The notes under the pieces: generated by a model
What the model saw: only the letters and a program-made list of their open reading frames with translations
The model's database searches: none
Told to the model about the DNA's origin: nothing
Assembly: GCA_948567375.1 (NCBI GenBank)
Contig: OX419761.1
Location: 15,600,243-15,664,242, forward strand
DNA from: Lunularia cruciata
Taxonomy: Eukaryota; Streptophyta; Marchantiopsida; Lunulariales; Lunulariaceae
Direction: 5' to 3'
Length of the DNA stretch: 64,000 nucleotides
Shown here: positions 12,834 to 26,329 of the stretch, piece after piece
How positions within the stretch are numbered: position 1 is the first letter of the stretch
Layout of the letters: the number at the start of each line of letters is the position of its first letter
Position numbers and translations under genes: made by a program

Positions 12834-15800
12834 ATGGCGGCTTCCAGTTCCGGGTCTGGTTCAGTTCGTGATAGCTATCAACGGGTAAATAATCCATGGT
12901 TGCTTTGCTGTCCATTTCTTTATACACTTATTGCAAAAGCATTTGCAGAGGTTCATGGTCCAATTACGTTTTGTAGTATTGAATAAGAACCTCATTGTCG
13001 GAACTTGCAGGTGAGTGATGCTATTTACGAAATTCACAGACCGGTATCTGGAGAGATCACTATGGAAGTGATATTTTTTCACGGTTATGTGTGGAACGAT
13101 TGCGAAGAGGCACACATCCAAACTTGGATGGTGAGAGACAGCTCAGCGTGTTGGCTCGGCACTTTGCTTGTCCAACAGTTCCCTCAAGCTCGTGTACTCT
13201 CAGTCTCTTACGATTCGAGTCTGAAAGTTTCTCCTTCACACGGAAGAATGGATATGCATCTTACAGGCGAGTATCTTGCTCAATCTCTGATCCATTTTGG
13301 AAACATTGGGCAGCACTGGCCGGTTGTGCTGGTCGGTCACTACGTAGGTGGGCTGGTCATGAAAGAGGTCTGTCTACAAGTGCAACGTCAAGAGCATACA
13401 CAAAGTCTGGAATCCGCGAGTATTCCAATTTTTTGAGAAATTTGAGAGGATTGTTCTCCTACGGGACACCTCAACAAGGATTCAGGATGTGCTTGGGGGG
13501 CTCATCAAAGTCTAGAAATCCCTTACTGGAATATATGGAACTCCTAAGTGCGCAAGGTGCTCGAATCAACGCAGAATTTGCAAAGTTGCGGATCCAATAC
13601 GGTTGGAAGACGTGTGGTGTTATGGAAACGGAAGAAACTCAAGTGCGAAGCCTCAACATCATACGAAACCTGCGCAAGGTAATTCTTATAATTTGCCTTC
13701 TGGTCATTCTTGTACTGTATATCACAGTACTAGTTTTAGTGTTTTTACCGTTACTCTGTATCTAAACAGAAGTTTTGGTATCATAGTAGGCTTCGGCACA
13801 GTTCCTCAATAGAGCTTTACTGCCAAGAGCTTTAGTAATTGAGATCGTCTATGATTTTCATCTATCTGTAGGTATGGGAATGGGTACCGGGATACTTTCC
13901 TCGCGATTCTTTCCAGTTGGTTGAAGAAGCATCTGCCCGACCTGACATGGACGACTTCTATTCAATTCGTGGAGTAAACCATTTTACTATCTGCAAGCCA
14001 GAGGACAAGACGTCAGATAGTTTTCAGCATTTGGTCCGTTTCTTGCAAACTATCTGTCTTGAGGAGGTATGGTCCTAAAATAAGAAAACCAGCAACTTTC
14101 AAGTCAATCCCAATTTGGTCAATGTTATCAATCCTATTGAGCTCTCAAATCTTCTGGAATTTGGGATATTGTGGGAATTCCGTCCGTTTTCTAACATGAC
14201 CTTGCTGTTTTGTCTCGTTGAGCAATTGCGGTTCTTGCTGATTCTTGTGTCTTCTTTCCATTAACCAGGAGTCAAGAAAGGTAGGATTGGAGAACCATCT
14301 TGGACTTCCTGACGGGATAATTGAGTTCGGAGATCGTATTAGGGAATTCATGGAAGTGCTCGAATTGCCAGAGGCAGGACCGAAGCAGATACTACTGGTG
14401 GGGATGGGTGGTTTAGGCAAATCGACACTTGCGAAACAAGTCCTGATGAAAATCCAAAGCCAATTTGACTATGTCTGTTTTGTTGAAATTCTCCAAAAAA
14501 CCCTCAGTCGGACAGACTTCTGGAAAATGGTTGTTGGAAACTTGTACGAAGGCAACGGGAAGCAAGCAAGCGTTGAGGTGCAGGATGAGTGGGGCACATT
14601 GAAACTATTACAGGGAAAGAAACTTCTACTGACTTTGGATGACTGTGATAATGCAGCCGACATGACGAATCACTTGAAAGGACTCTCTTGCGGAGAAGGT
14701 AGTCGTTTGGTAGTAATCTCTCGCATACAAAAGGATAGATGTGGTTTTGTAAAACATGTTCTCCCGTTCCTGTCAGATAATGATGCGCTGACACTATTCA
14801 AAGCTCGGGTTCAAAGTCCCACCTTAGAAGCGATACCCAAGGAGTTGGTGGAACAGATTGTGGGGACGTGCGAAGGGCTACCTCTCACTTTAGATGTGAT
14901 TGGCAGTTCCTTACGTGGACGGAATAATGAAAAGATATGGAGAAGCACTCTTGGTAGGCTATGTGAAGCAGGATGTATAGATGGAACTAAACAGGACAGG
15001 CTGTGGGAAAGACTCAGAGTGAGTTTTGACAGCTTAGGAGATGAAGAGAAAGCCATATTTCTGGACTTGGCTTCATTTGACATGGTACATTGCCAGTATG
15101 ATTTGACGGTGTTTGAGTCTGCGTGGAAAGATAGTGGCGGGGGAATGTCAATAGATTTAAGTTTGACCAATTTAGTGGAGAGGTCTTTCATTCAGATCCG
15201 GATTGTCAAACAGCTACGACGGTACAGCGAAGAAGATTACACAGATCCATATCCCGTAGTTTACATACATCGACAAATGAGGGATATGGGAAAGCGGATC
15301 TCGAGACCACCACAGGGAAATGCAGAGTCATGGAGAGGAGTTTGGCAACCTTACGATGTGCAGGACATTCTGACCATATATAAGGTAAGGTGATCGTTGA
15401 ACCATACTTCTTCGGAGTCACAAAGTCACGGGCACATTCATGGTTGGAAGACTACTTTCGAAATCATGCCTTGATACTTTTTTCTGGACGAGGAAGTTAC
15501 ATATGGATTACTCATTTCTTGTAATTGTACAGGGTAAAGCTGCCAACGGTGAACTCCAAGTACTATCCATGGGCAGATCAGATTCTGTGGCTGTGAATCT
15601 GGGGAGAGCATCGGAATTGCGCAGGAAGAATTCTTCTTGTTTTGACGGGCGTTTATCCAATCTACGAAGTGTACGTCTATTGAGAATGAGTGATCTGAAC
15701 CTGATCGACTCGCATCAAGCATTGCGGTTCCCTTGGCCCCTAAGGGTGCTCCACATGAGCAATTGTTCAAGAGAAGAGAGGAAAGATAGCTGGTTACCAG

Positions 15801-18800
15801 AAGCGAGTTGGCCCATCCGCGAGGAGGATGTAGGAAACCTTCATCGACTTGCTGTTCTCATATTTGATCATTGTTGCTGGGTCACTTTGCCAAGCAACAT
15901 TCACGAATGGGATCATCTCGAGGTTATCATGATTCATGCCACGGACTTGACCAGAATACCGCGGAATTTCGGTCGTCTTCCATGTTTGGAGCGATTGGAT
16001 CTTCAAGATGTACAGATAGCAGAGCTTCCCCTTTCAATTTTGGAGTTGCCATCGTTGCGAGATCTCAGGTTAGTGGACTGCTTGAATTTCAAAAGTTGGC
16101 CCCACAAACCAATACATGTTTCAAATCAACTAAATTCTCTCACTACACTTCACCTGGAAAAACTTCCTGCTCTGTCAAAGTTGCCTGATGGCTTTGGAGC
16201 TTTCGAATCTCTCACAAAATTAACCATGGTAAACCTTCCTGCATTGAGAAAGTTACCGGAGAGCTTCGGGGCTATGCTGTCTCTGCAAACATTAAAGTTA
16301 TTGGAATGTAATGCTCTGAATAGACTGCCCGATCGGTTTGGTGACCTTCGAAGGTTGGAAACCCTACAAATAACTGGGTGCAGGAGGTTGGAGAGTCTAT
16401 GTGAATCATTCGGCGGTCTGCGTGCCCTCAAGGAGCTGTCGTTACAAAACCTTGATGCTTTGGAAGTGCTTCCTCACACGATTGGGCAATTACCATCCCT
16501 TGAGACCGTTCACTTATCCTCTTGTTCTAAACTAACGATGTTGCCGGAGAGTTTTGGTGAGCTCGAATTATTGCGGGAGATATCTGTATACCAGTGCGCT
16601 TCTTTGGTACACTTGTGGGAAGACCCTAAACTGGGGGAATATGGATCCTCCGGCGAACCTAGAAATACGCTTATCAATCTGCACAGATTAACAGTATGGA
16701 TGTGTCCTAGGTTTCAAGCTTTACCACAATCTTTACGACAACTTCCATGTCTGGATTATTTGGAATCAGGGGGATGTGAAACCTTCAAATGGTCACCTTC
16801 TTGGTTAAGGCAACTCAAACGACTGAAACATTTAGGAATGGGAGGTGCGGTTGTTCCTGAAAATGCTGAATGGAAACATGAGCAGACAGAGAACCTAAAG
16901 CCACTAAGTATCGGGGATGACGACGAGTCCCCAGGCGGATCGGATTTATTTCCTGCAAAGCTTGGATGGGTAAGTGGTTCGACCTTTGAGTTTCTCGGAG
17001 ATCTTACTTCCTTGGAACATTTAGAGATAGCTGATTGTAGCTCGGTGGGTAAACTCCCGGAATGTCTTAGTCAACTAATGGTTCTGCGGAGGCTGAAAGT
17101 GCACCAATGTATAAATATTCCCGAGTCTATAGGACTGCTGAAAGCTTTAACAGAATTATCTGTAGAAGGAACTTTTACGAGCCTACCGACAGGGACGGGG
17201 GAGTTGAAATCTCTTGAGTCCTTAAGCTTGACAGGTGGACGCTTTAAGGAGCTTCCTGTTTCCTTGGGACAGCTAGCGGCAATCCGGCGTTTATACTTAA
17301 TTGAGTGTGATTACCTGACTCGTCTGCCTGACTCCTTCGGCCAGCTAACTCGCCTGAAAGATCTGGTAATTTCCCGTTGTAAGTCCCTCGAAAAGTTACC
17401 CGAGTCGTTAGGTCAACTTGCATCTCTTGATTCGTTGCAGATAGACACATGTTTTTCTCTCAAGACTATACCCCACTCGCTTGGACAATTAGCATCGTTA
17501 ACGCAATTGATAATCGACGGTTGTGTATCCCTTGCCAATGACCAGACTAACCCTAATTTTCGAGGACAGCTCAACTCCCTTTGGCGGTTAACCATGAAAA
17601 GTTGTGTGTCACTTCATAGCTTACCTGATTTTCTATTCGATCTTATATCTCTACGAGAGTTAGTCATAGAAGGATGTATGTTTCTCGATATCATACCGGG
17701 TTCCCTAGGACAACTTAAAAGTTTAGAAAGGTTAGTTATAAAGAGATCTTTATCCAATAATCTTGTGGTTGACCCTTTGCAGTATTCGTCTCTTAAACGA
17801 TTAATTATTGAAGATTGTGTATCTGTCAATCTTTTACCAGATTCCATAGGACAGCTCTCATTTCTAGAAATACTGGAGATCAAAGGGTGTGTGTCTATAA
17901 AAGATTTTCCTGACCTTTTACAGGTAACATCTCTTAAATACTAAGGGATAGAGGGGTGTCCATCCCTCGTTGTTCTACCCAACTCCATAGGACAACTCGC
18001 TTCGTTGGTACAATTTACCATAAAAGAGTGCGTATCTCTTATTTCCATCCCCGACCCTCTCCACCTCGTATCTCTTGAATATTTAGCCATAGATGGGTGC
18101 ACCTCTCTCAGGGCCATGCCGAACTCTTTGGGACAACTCAAATCCTTAACAGATTTGATCATAACAGATTGTACAACCATCAGTAGCTTACCAGATTCTC
18201 TCGGGCAACTTGCATCTCTAAAAGTTTTCAACACAAAGGGATGCATATCCCTCGAGAACCTACCGACAAGAATGGCACAGCTGAGATTACTTGAGACATT
18301 ATCCTTATCAGGATGCTTTGAAGATCTTCCCGAATGGTTGGGGCGATTTGTGGCACTTCAGGATTTAGCGGTATGGCATTGTCCCCGATTGAAATATTTA
18401 CCTGAGTCCCTGGGGCAACTCACCGCGCTGAGATGTCTCGAAATAGTCAAATGCGAGGCCCTTGAGAACCTGCCTGATTCTTTAGGGCAACTTGCATCTC
18501 TAAGAGTTTTGGACACAATGGGATGCACATCCATCAGGAACCTACCAGCAAGCATGGGACAGTTGAGATTGCTTGAGACATTGACCTTGTCGGGATGCTT
18601 TGAAGATCTTCCCAAATGGTTGGGGCAATTTGTGGCACTTAATTATTTAGGGGTAAAGCATTGTGACCGACTGAGATATTTACCTGAGTCTCTGGGGCAA
18701 CTCATCGCGCTGAGTGATCTCGAAATAGTCGAATGTAAGGCCCTTGAGAACCTGCCTGATTCTTCAGGGCAACTCACATCTCTCAAGTGGCTGTCCGTAC

Positions 18801-19816
18801 AGGAGTGTGTCTCGCTTAAGACCATACCTGGTACACTAGAGGAACTCAACTCTCTAAAAAGTTCGGTTATTAAAACGTCTGTACCTGAGTCAGTTAATAA
18901 AGTACCCGAGTGTCTTGGACAGCTAGCATGCTCAGAGCTAGGCCCTTTTGCTAGTCTACCAACAAGCCTCAGACAGCTGACAAGTCTAAAGAAGTTAACG
19001 TTGATGGGTGAGAACTTTGCGCATCTCCCCGACTGGCTGTGGCAAATGCCGGCACTAACAGACCTAAAAATACAACAGTGTGATCATTTAAGCCATATGC
19101 CAGACGTGAGATCTCTGGGACAAGCAATTACACTCAAAAGTCTCTTGATAACTGAGTGCAAAGCTCTTAAGAACTTACCCAAATCTATTGGAAACATCGC
19201 AGCTCTAGAGACATTAGTTATAAAAGGATGTATATCGCTCGAGAATATACCTGACTCGTTAGGACAACTCGGACATCTTACCGAGTTACATATTGAAGGG
19301 TGTGTAGGTGTGAAGACCATACCTGACTCTATGAGGCAGCTCCATGATCTAAAATATCTGTATGTGGACGCATATTTGGCGACTCAAGTCACGTCCATTG
19401 CACAACTCAGATCGCTTGAAAGTGTAACAGTGGCAGGTGAGTACTCTGAGGATCTTTTGGGGGCTCTTAAATTGGCACAGTTTCCAGCGCTACATGAGCT
19501 GAGGCTACTACGGTGTGATTATTTCATGCATTTACCTGACTTGCTACGGTCAACCAGCTTGGATGATCTGTTCATAGGAGAGGATCTGCTCATGGAACAT
19601 GATTATCTGCATGATCACTTTGGCTCATCTGAACCTGCTCGACTAGCACGAAAGAAGCTCGGGCCACGGCAGTATCTGGAAATTCACGACTGTACGTCTC
19701 CACGCCAATCTACATACTTTCCAGAGTCTATTGAACAGCTGGTTTCCTTGAAGTATGTTCATGTAAGTGGCCAGACGTCTTTACACGTACTCGAATCTCT
19801 TTGGAGATTGCAGTAG
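12834..19816 (+). pseudogene. HNL-A: alpha/beta-hydrolase-NB-ARC-LRR receptor, nearly intact pseudogene
   Basis: Exons by comparison with HNL-C: 12834-12884, 13011-13678, 13872-14066, 14269-15384 and 15533-19816, all with GT-AG introns. The hydrolase exon is 668 bp against 669 in HNL-C. One base is missing near 13391-13398, which shifts the frame before the GTPQQG motif. The NB-ARC exon is fully open and has GMGGLGKST, kinase-2 LTLDDCD, CEGLPLTL, EEKAIFLDL and IHRQMRDMG. The LRR exon is open to TAA at 17942-17944, where HNL-C has TTA, and then stays open in the same frame to 19816. The nucleophile-elbow residue is Tyr (TAC, 13341-13343). Only two lesions in about 6.4 kb of coding sequence suggests recent inactivation. 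A truncated NB-ARC-LRR product, or an intact allele elsewhere, is possible. The role, if expressed, would be an intracellular immune receptor. Confidence 0.85.
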
Positions 19817-19846
19817 AAGATAATTACATGAAACATGAAATATTAC

Positions 19847-19893
19847 ATGAAATATTGCTCGAAAGCTGAAATAGCTTTCGAGCAATATTTCAT
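19847..19893 (+). other. perfect 21-bp-arm inverted repeat (hairpin) after HNL-A
   Basis: The arms 19847-19867 and 19873-19893 are exact reverse complements with a five-base loop (gaaat). The hairpin starts 30 bases after the HNL-A stop codon. The same region after HNL-C (about 62122-62150) contains only a diverged version of one arm, so the palindrome arose in copy A. It could fold in the 3' UTR. Small-RNA production or 3'-end formation is speculation. Confidence 0.9.
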
Positions 19894-22265
19894 ATCTCGA
19901 ACCCATTCACCGTGAAACATTCCTTTCTTAGTATTCCATGTGTGGCAGCTCACTTCATTTGGAGCACTGACACTAGCCTTCTGGGCATATGGATCTCTCA
20001 CGTGCAATTTACTCACCAGATAATGACTCTGAATAAGAATGCAAGACAGAGAAACGATTTCTAGAAGAATCTCTGCCGGCAGAATGAGTACCCGGAGTAA
20101 GTTAAGTAAATTATTTGACGTATGATACCCAAGGGACGCAGGTGCCCATGACAGTTGAATTCAAATATCCTCAGTTCTTGAAGGGAGGCTGCTGTAGAGA
20201 CTCTTGTAGACGAATAATAGATGTCCACTCACATCTTACGATTGATAATAGTGACGAGGATTTGTCTTGCATATGAGTTCGCGATGATTTCTCGGTAAGT
20301 TTACAGTCCCAGTTTTGCGGTGATGCAAGTTGTCTTGATAGCTTGAACCTGGTTAATGTTCGCGACGTCTATAGATGGAATTTCTCTCATAACTCAAGTA
20401 CACTTGATTGTTGAACTGAGTTTTACTCTCAGGCAATCTAGGATTACGATAACCACCGTGATACACAATGCTGACATCGTAAAAAGCTGCAATTGCCCAA
20501 CCTGTGAACATCAACTGTTGTCGCACAGCTTGAAGGAATACTTAACGATAGATCCCAGAGGTACTCAGATGGCTGAAATGCTCGTAAAAGCTCTCCAACC
20601 TCTTACACGTCTGTATGAGTAAGTTACCCAACCTCCGTATGTACTAAACTTTTAGGATAGTTTCTTCAGAGCACAACATCGTACGGGGGGACCTCAGCCT
20701 CGAAGCTTTGGGGGAACTACCTCGTTAACAGCTCATGCAGGGAGGATCGAAGGTTTAAGCCAGACGGTCGGCCAGGTGCATTGTTGTGAGAAAATTGAGT
20801 TTTTGTAATAATAATTGTCATTGGGGGCCATACTTCGAATGACTTGCATGCCCTTAACGTGAAATGATCCAGTTGAATGTGAAGGCATTCAACATGGGTG
20901 GATTGAAGGCCCTCCAGATCTTCCACTCACGTCGGCCTCAACGTGCTCCAAGGTCTCTATGCGTCTTCCTTCCGAGCATATGATCGTGTTCCGAAAGGGA
21001 ATGACCCCACGTTGGATCAAGCAGAACAGCATTCCAGTGAAGAATGATCTTGGGATAGGTATGTAGGTTATACAAACTTGATGAGATCTTGAGTTATCAT
21101 TCAATCCAGCCAGCTGTTCATGATCTTAACGTTAAACAGACTGGTTAAGGCTTAGATCCACAAAATGTACATTCGCTGCAGGTGATGTTGATATGTCAGC
21201 CGAATCTGAAGTGATCATTAAGTCATAAGTATTGGTGACGCAGATGAAATTGTTTTCTTGTCTTCCTGGCTGTGACGGATGGATGCTGTGCAATGTTCTA
21301 TATCGATGACATGATATATAGATGCAGGAAATGATGGTGTCAGCTTTCACGGATAATCAGATCAGGACATAGTTTCTAGAGTTTGTCATAGATATTTCAT
21401 GAGTCATTATGGTTGTTATGTTCATGATATTCAGTTAGATAAACCGTTTATATTCTGGATCTAGGTGATCCCTACAGGGAGTTCTCTCGTCTACACACAT
21501 GAGACAGTGTAAGTTAAAATTGTTTTTCCTTCACCATTTCTTGTAGATTTTATGTTTCTGCTCTTTCTCATAACTTGCGCAGATTTCAGCTGTTAGAGAA
21601 GCGGTTCTGGATCTAGGTGATTCCTAAGGGGAGTTCTCTCGCCTCGAAACATGTCACAGAGTAAGTTCAAATTGCTTTGCGTTCACCATTTCTTATAAAT
21701 TTTTCTGTTTCTGCTCCTTTTCAAAACTTGCGGCAATTTCAGCTGTTAGACATACGGATCTCATCTACATCTTGAAGCAAGCACCGAGTTCGACATGAAA
21801 TAAGATCGATCTAAAAGGAATGTGAGTATGCTTTAAGACTAGAATATATTACCAGAATTGAGTTGAGTAAGTTATTCTACGTCAGAACAAGAACCACAGC
21901 TGAGAAGGTGCCGACCCAGACCAGCAGGTACCAGAACTCGGGGACTTGGACTTCGTACAAATATATAAATTCTAGCTTCTAATACCTCGTTCACTATGCC
22001 CAATATTCTCCAGTCTGATGTGGGTATCGAACCACACTAACGTACGAGTTCCATATTTCATACCTCAATAAATAAAAATTTACTAGCTTTCCTGACAGGG
22101 TGAAACAGACAGAGTCCGAAGCATTGGCTTTTTGCAGAGAGGCCCTGTTGCTTCAAGTGTACCACTGGGTATTTCCTTCCCTGCAAATTGTTATTTGTAG
22201 CTCAGAAATGGAGATGTATGATAAGGAAGGTTGGGCAGGAGGTACATAAAAAAATGTCTACAGCA
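19894..22265. repeat. conserved HNL-downstream block, copy A
   Basis: It aligns with 38800-41040 and 62125-63880. Conserved pieces include 'gatttgtcttgcatat' (about 20259), 'ccaacctgtgaacatcaac' (about 20498), a segment reading HMIVFRKG..P.WIKQNS (about 20979) and 'tccacaaaatg.acatt' followed by 'gcaggtgatgttgatat' (about 21150). The short reading frames differ in length among the copies, and I recognise none. They may be scattered exons of a decayed gene that was duplicated with the block. Confidence 0.6.
21455..21752. repeat. tandem duplication, period about 152 bp
   Basis: Two units begin with 'ctggatctaggtgat' at 21455 and 21607 and both end near 'tttcagctgttaga'. Block B has a single unit (about 40325-40460). 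The duplication is therefore specific to copy A. Confidence 0.8.
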
Positions 22266-22269
22266 ATAG

Positions 22270-22960
22270 CTAGCTAGGTATAAAGGGCCTGTCCACAGGC
22301 CGTTGAGTGTGGCGATGCTGGTGCATAAGAATCAGATTTGTGTGTCCGCAACTCATATTTAGTACTTTGATGATATGTACATCTTTCCTCACAGCAATGA
22401 CATCGGCATGATGATTGGTACTGAGCCTGTGAGTTACAACCACAGTTGGGCGATCGGAACTTGTTCGGTCCAGAGCTTCCTGTATCAACTCTCGGACTCA
22501 GCATTCAAAGCTCTGGTGGCTTTATTCAGCAGCAGGATCTCTGGGTTTTTATCATAGCTCTGGTGATAGCCACTTGCTGAAAGCTGGCTAATTGTAAAGC
22601 AACGAATGGGAACTCCCATCCAGCCAGAATCGCCCCAAAATTTCCCAGTACACCGTAATACAATTCAGGTTTGTTTGGTTAGGAAACATTCACCGAAGTG
22701 CAGGCCGTGAACATGCATGCTCCGCTGGGGAACAGACCTTTCCTCCTGTACTTCAAGATTGATCTCCGACTCGTTTGAAAGTGTTCTTCATTTCAACTAA
22801 GGATGCTTCTCATGTATGTAATAGTTTCAGGCTGCAAAAGCGGTGGCATTTTCCTTACCGTACAGTAGGCTTTCCCTTGTTCAAGTGACAATCGGTGGAG
22901 GGTCCTGGTTGACGAGTCCTATCTGGCCACTGAGCCATTTTATTTGCAAAGACGCGAGTT
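22270..22960 (-). pseudogene. ABCB (multidrug-resistance type) transporter remnant, copy A
   Basis: On the minus strand, 22881-22960 reads LASLQIKWLSGQIGLVNQDP. This matches the Q-loop region of an ABCB nucleotide-binding domain, which in the family runs 'DIKxLxLKWLRxQIGLVNQEP'. Positions 22370-22505 read ...IQEALDRTSSDRPTVVVTHRLST...HADVIAV, the D-loop to H-loop region, with the H-loop His present. The intervening signature and Walker B pieces are disrupted, frames shift and no transmembrane domain is seen. It lies antisense to HNL-A. It is a fragment that moved with the block, not a functional exporter. Confidence 0.75.
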
Positions 22961-24879
22961 CCCGTATAGCATTGCTCGCTTGCAATTGGGTTCCAAGTGT
23001 TCGAAATCTTGGACGTCCTGGCTTTCTCTCAGAGAACATGGATGGGTGACATGGTCCTTTTTCAGTGTTTTTAAATTTTAAGTTGTCCGGAAAGTACCTC
23101 ATCTAGCGAACGCGTCAATCCGTTTTACACCTGGTACAGAACCTCTAGGTGTAAGACTGGCTACAAGGGCCGTTCCATGACACCGTCTGCAGGCTCTTCA
23201 TTTTAATGGACATATCTGGAACTCTGGTTACGAATAGTATGTTCAATAGCGACCGATTGTCAGACAGGGAATTGCCTACTCTTTACTTAAAGAGTCCACG
23301 GAGACAGAGAGGTCGGAGATTTACATCCACGTTCCTCAAGACTGGGCTACCCAATCCAACAGCGTGCTTCACTTGGTCGCTTCCACATCCTTGGGGATTC
23401 CTCCAGCAAGTATGGTGCTACTCACACAGTCCGCGATATTCTAAATCTCCACTCCGGATCCCAAGCCCATGCTGTAACGAGTGGCAATGCGACTGTTCAG
23501 TTTGAGCTGCTTCAGCTCCAAATATCTTTGCTGAAATGTTTCGAATTCTCGATATGAATCCCGCGTCGAAAGTTGGTCCGCGCACTCATTCAGCTCAATT
23601 TTTTGATTCAATTTCAAATTCTCTACGACCTTGTGAGTAAAGGCAGCACAAATTTTTATCATGATCAAACATCACTGTCTAGTGTAAATCCTTGTCTCCT
23701 GAACCCCCCGTCGAGCTGATGGACGGCGGCACGAAAGGCCTGTACATGGCGGGTTTAGCATGGCACGTGTCAAATATAACGTGGTGAAATGGACTTCACC
23801 GTGTGATTGTTCACTTGGCCAAGAGAAATCCTTTGCTGAAAAAGGGTGTATCTAGGGAATTTTCTCTATGTTCTGGTGTACAAATTCATCAACTTCATGG
23901 TACAGGAGAATCAGTTCTTAAGTATCTAGATAAATACTGACTGTTGCCCGCTTTTTGGCCATCGTTCTACAACTCTTAAAATTCCCTACCTGACACCTAC
24001 TCCCAGCGATGGCATCCTTCCTAGTATACCCTTCGAAACAACCTTTATTAGATTTCCAACCCTTCTAGCACATCAGGTCTCTTCAACGTGTTCAATACAT
24101 ACTATGTACAACTGTATACTTATGTTAAAATCCAAATACCCTAGTGTATTTTGTCTTGTTTTGTTTAAGGCTGCAGAATTATTGTACCAATAGTTTCTTT
24201 GGTGAAGACCAGGAGGCCAGATGGAATATCCCAAAGGAAAACTAGAGAGTACAAAAGCACATATAAGTGCAGATGGAACTACAGAGCTGGAGCCCAAGCC
24301 AGAAAGGCACAAAAGCGGAGGAGAAATAATGGTCAAAACCTTACATGCAAAAATGACCACAGTAATCATAAATTAACCAAAGCAACCCATAAGGTAACCT
24401 GGTCCTCCTGAACTATATTGAATTATATGATGTGGATCTTCCAAAGATATGTCTTATAGATGAGAAGGGAAGTTCCTCTAAATGTGTTGGGGATTCCTAT
24501 TGTTGCTTCTCATTGGTGAAGACCCACTGCTTGTGAATGTTATAGGGTGATGGATACTCACTCCAATAGTAAAATGTGACCATGACTGAAGAGATAGCTT
24601 GTACTCCCCTTTATTGCAGGAACCCTATGTTGCATTGCAAAGAAGACCATCTAAATATTGATGAAGATGGCCCAAAATCTCCATGCCAATTGGACAAAGG
24701 TGAGTCATGGAGTATAGTGGCACTGTTTCCCTTTGGGTGCAATAGTCACAGCAACTCCAATCAATGAACCTACTCTAACCAAAGACTTAGGTTGGAGAGG
24801 GTTTGCGAAAGATATAAGTTAAGCAATCCATGAATGAGACTATATCTACCTTCAACTCCGATGACTACATGGTAACCAT
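22961..24879. other. intergenic DNA, no gene seen
   Basis: The first part (to about 23280) aligns with 41540-41860 of block B, including 'atgttcaatagcga(c/t)(c/a)gattgt'. It is the far edge of the downstream block and may hold further ABCB debris on the minus strand. From about 23500 no repeat partner and no domain were recognised. The open frames at 24199-24411 and 24576-24767 carry no visible family signature. Confidence 0.45.
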
Positions 24880-25480
24880 TCAAACTAGGGGTTTCAAATC
24901 TTCATCTTTCAAGTTAGATTCTCTATGAAATATTCTCTCGTTATGTGGCTGAACATGTGAGCTTCTTTCGCAAGTCTTCTCCGCTTTTTTCCGCTGAGAA
25001 AATCTAAAGCTTAGCAAACCGAAAAGACAAATTCGATAAAGTCTGAAAAAAGAACCATATAACGCAATTTAACCTATAATCACTGGATCTTTCAACAGTA
25101 GAATGAAAATTAAGAACACAAGATGAGAGAGAAAACAGAGCAAATACATAGTATTTGTTTTCTCATTTTAATGTTCACCAACCCGAAACACATTAAGGAT
25201 CTGCAAATCAAATCCTCGGTAATGAAGAAAGTTACTAATGCCGTAATGAAGAACCTTGAGTTAATCGAATCTTGAATGGATGCGGTCAAATCATGAGTAT
25301 CAAAGTTTGTGTTCGATGCGGGTATATCAAATTCCTCTAGAAGCTTACTTTTTAACAATTGGTTTTTCTCGAATATATAGCACTAAAATGTGATGTGGAT
25401 GCATAATAAAACACAATTCAGCTCTATTTTACAGCGTAAAATAGCAAAGTACTGAATACAATAATTGAGAATAGTTTCAC
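24880..25480. repeat. dispersed repeat (partner about 49335-49870)
   Basis: The two stretches share 'tcaaatcttcatctttca', 'tatgtggctgaaca', 'aagtcttct', 'gaaattaagaa' and 'caagatg(a/g)gagagaaaa' in the same order and orientation. No protein-coding signal is evident in either copy. Confidence 0.6.
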
Positions 25481-26329
25481 ATTTGCATTTGTCTCCAATC
25501 TTCCACTGGTACCCGATCAAATCGAACCCAATTACAAGTCTTTATTCAGTGAGATACGATTGTGGATAATCAAACTAAGCTTGAGAATATAGTTAGTGGA
25601 TTATCCGAAGTACTTTACACTTTTGAATCGTTAAATTAAAATGGTGGGATCTAGAAATCAAACATATATAATTTAAACTCAACATTTGGTGTCTGATTTA
25701 AAACCAAACGTATGGTAGAATATCAACTGTATATCGAGTTGGTTGTTTTAGTGCAAGGATTTACTTCAAACAAAACCGGAGCTTAGACCTAATGATACGG
25801 CTACGTACAAACGGCCAGTGCGAATGATTCGGGTCTATTGTTAAGCTAAGCATGGAACTGACACTCATAGTAACAATTGTTACTGCAAGCTTAACTGCAA
25901 CTCGCTCACGCTCAGAAACCAGTTGACATGATCACATATAGTTATCTTTGGGTTCCTCGAGAACAGTCTGGCATTTGATTTATCAAGAAAATAATCGATA
26001 GGGGACTCCATTTTTGTGGTTTCTTTCGTTTCTTCTCCATTTTGTGGTTTCTTTATCCGATTTGAGAATTCAGATAATTTACTCCTAAGTTCATGAGCAA
26101 TGAGGACGTAATATTATCCTGGAGTGAGTAACATTCACAACAGTATATAGTTCGCATGCACTATAATGCAACAATCGCCCTTTTGGAGAAACAACAGATA
26201 AATTTAAGAGAAGATAATGCTCTGAGTCTCCTCGTACTACTTTCTCGAATATCGCGAGGTCTGGGTGCTTCGATTTGGTGCTTTGTATTCATCAATATCG
26301 ATTACATTAGCTTAGGAGAATACTGCTTA
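25481..26329. other. intergenic DNA, nothing recognised
   Basis: AT-rich sequence with short open frames only. It ends where homology to the start of block A begins. Confidence 0.45.

Noticed and set aside
12834-14269. Search for a TIR or coiled-coil domain before NB-ARC
   Set aside because: The exons before NB-ARC read as an alpha/beta-hydrolase. Only the NB-ARC motifs resemble those of TIR-NLRs.
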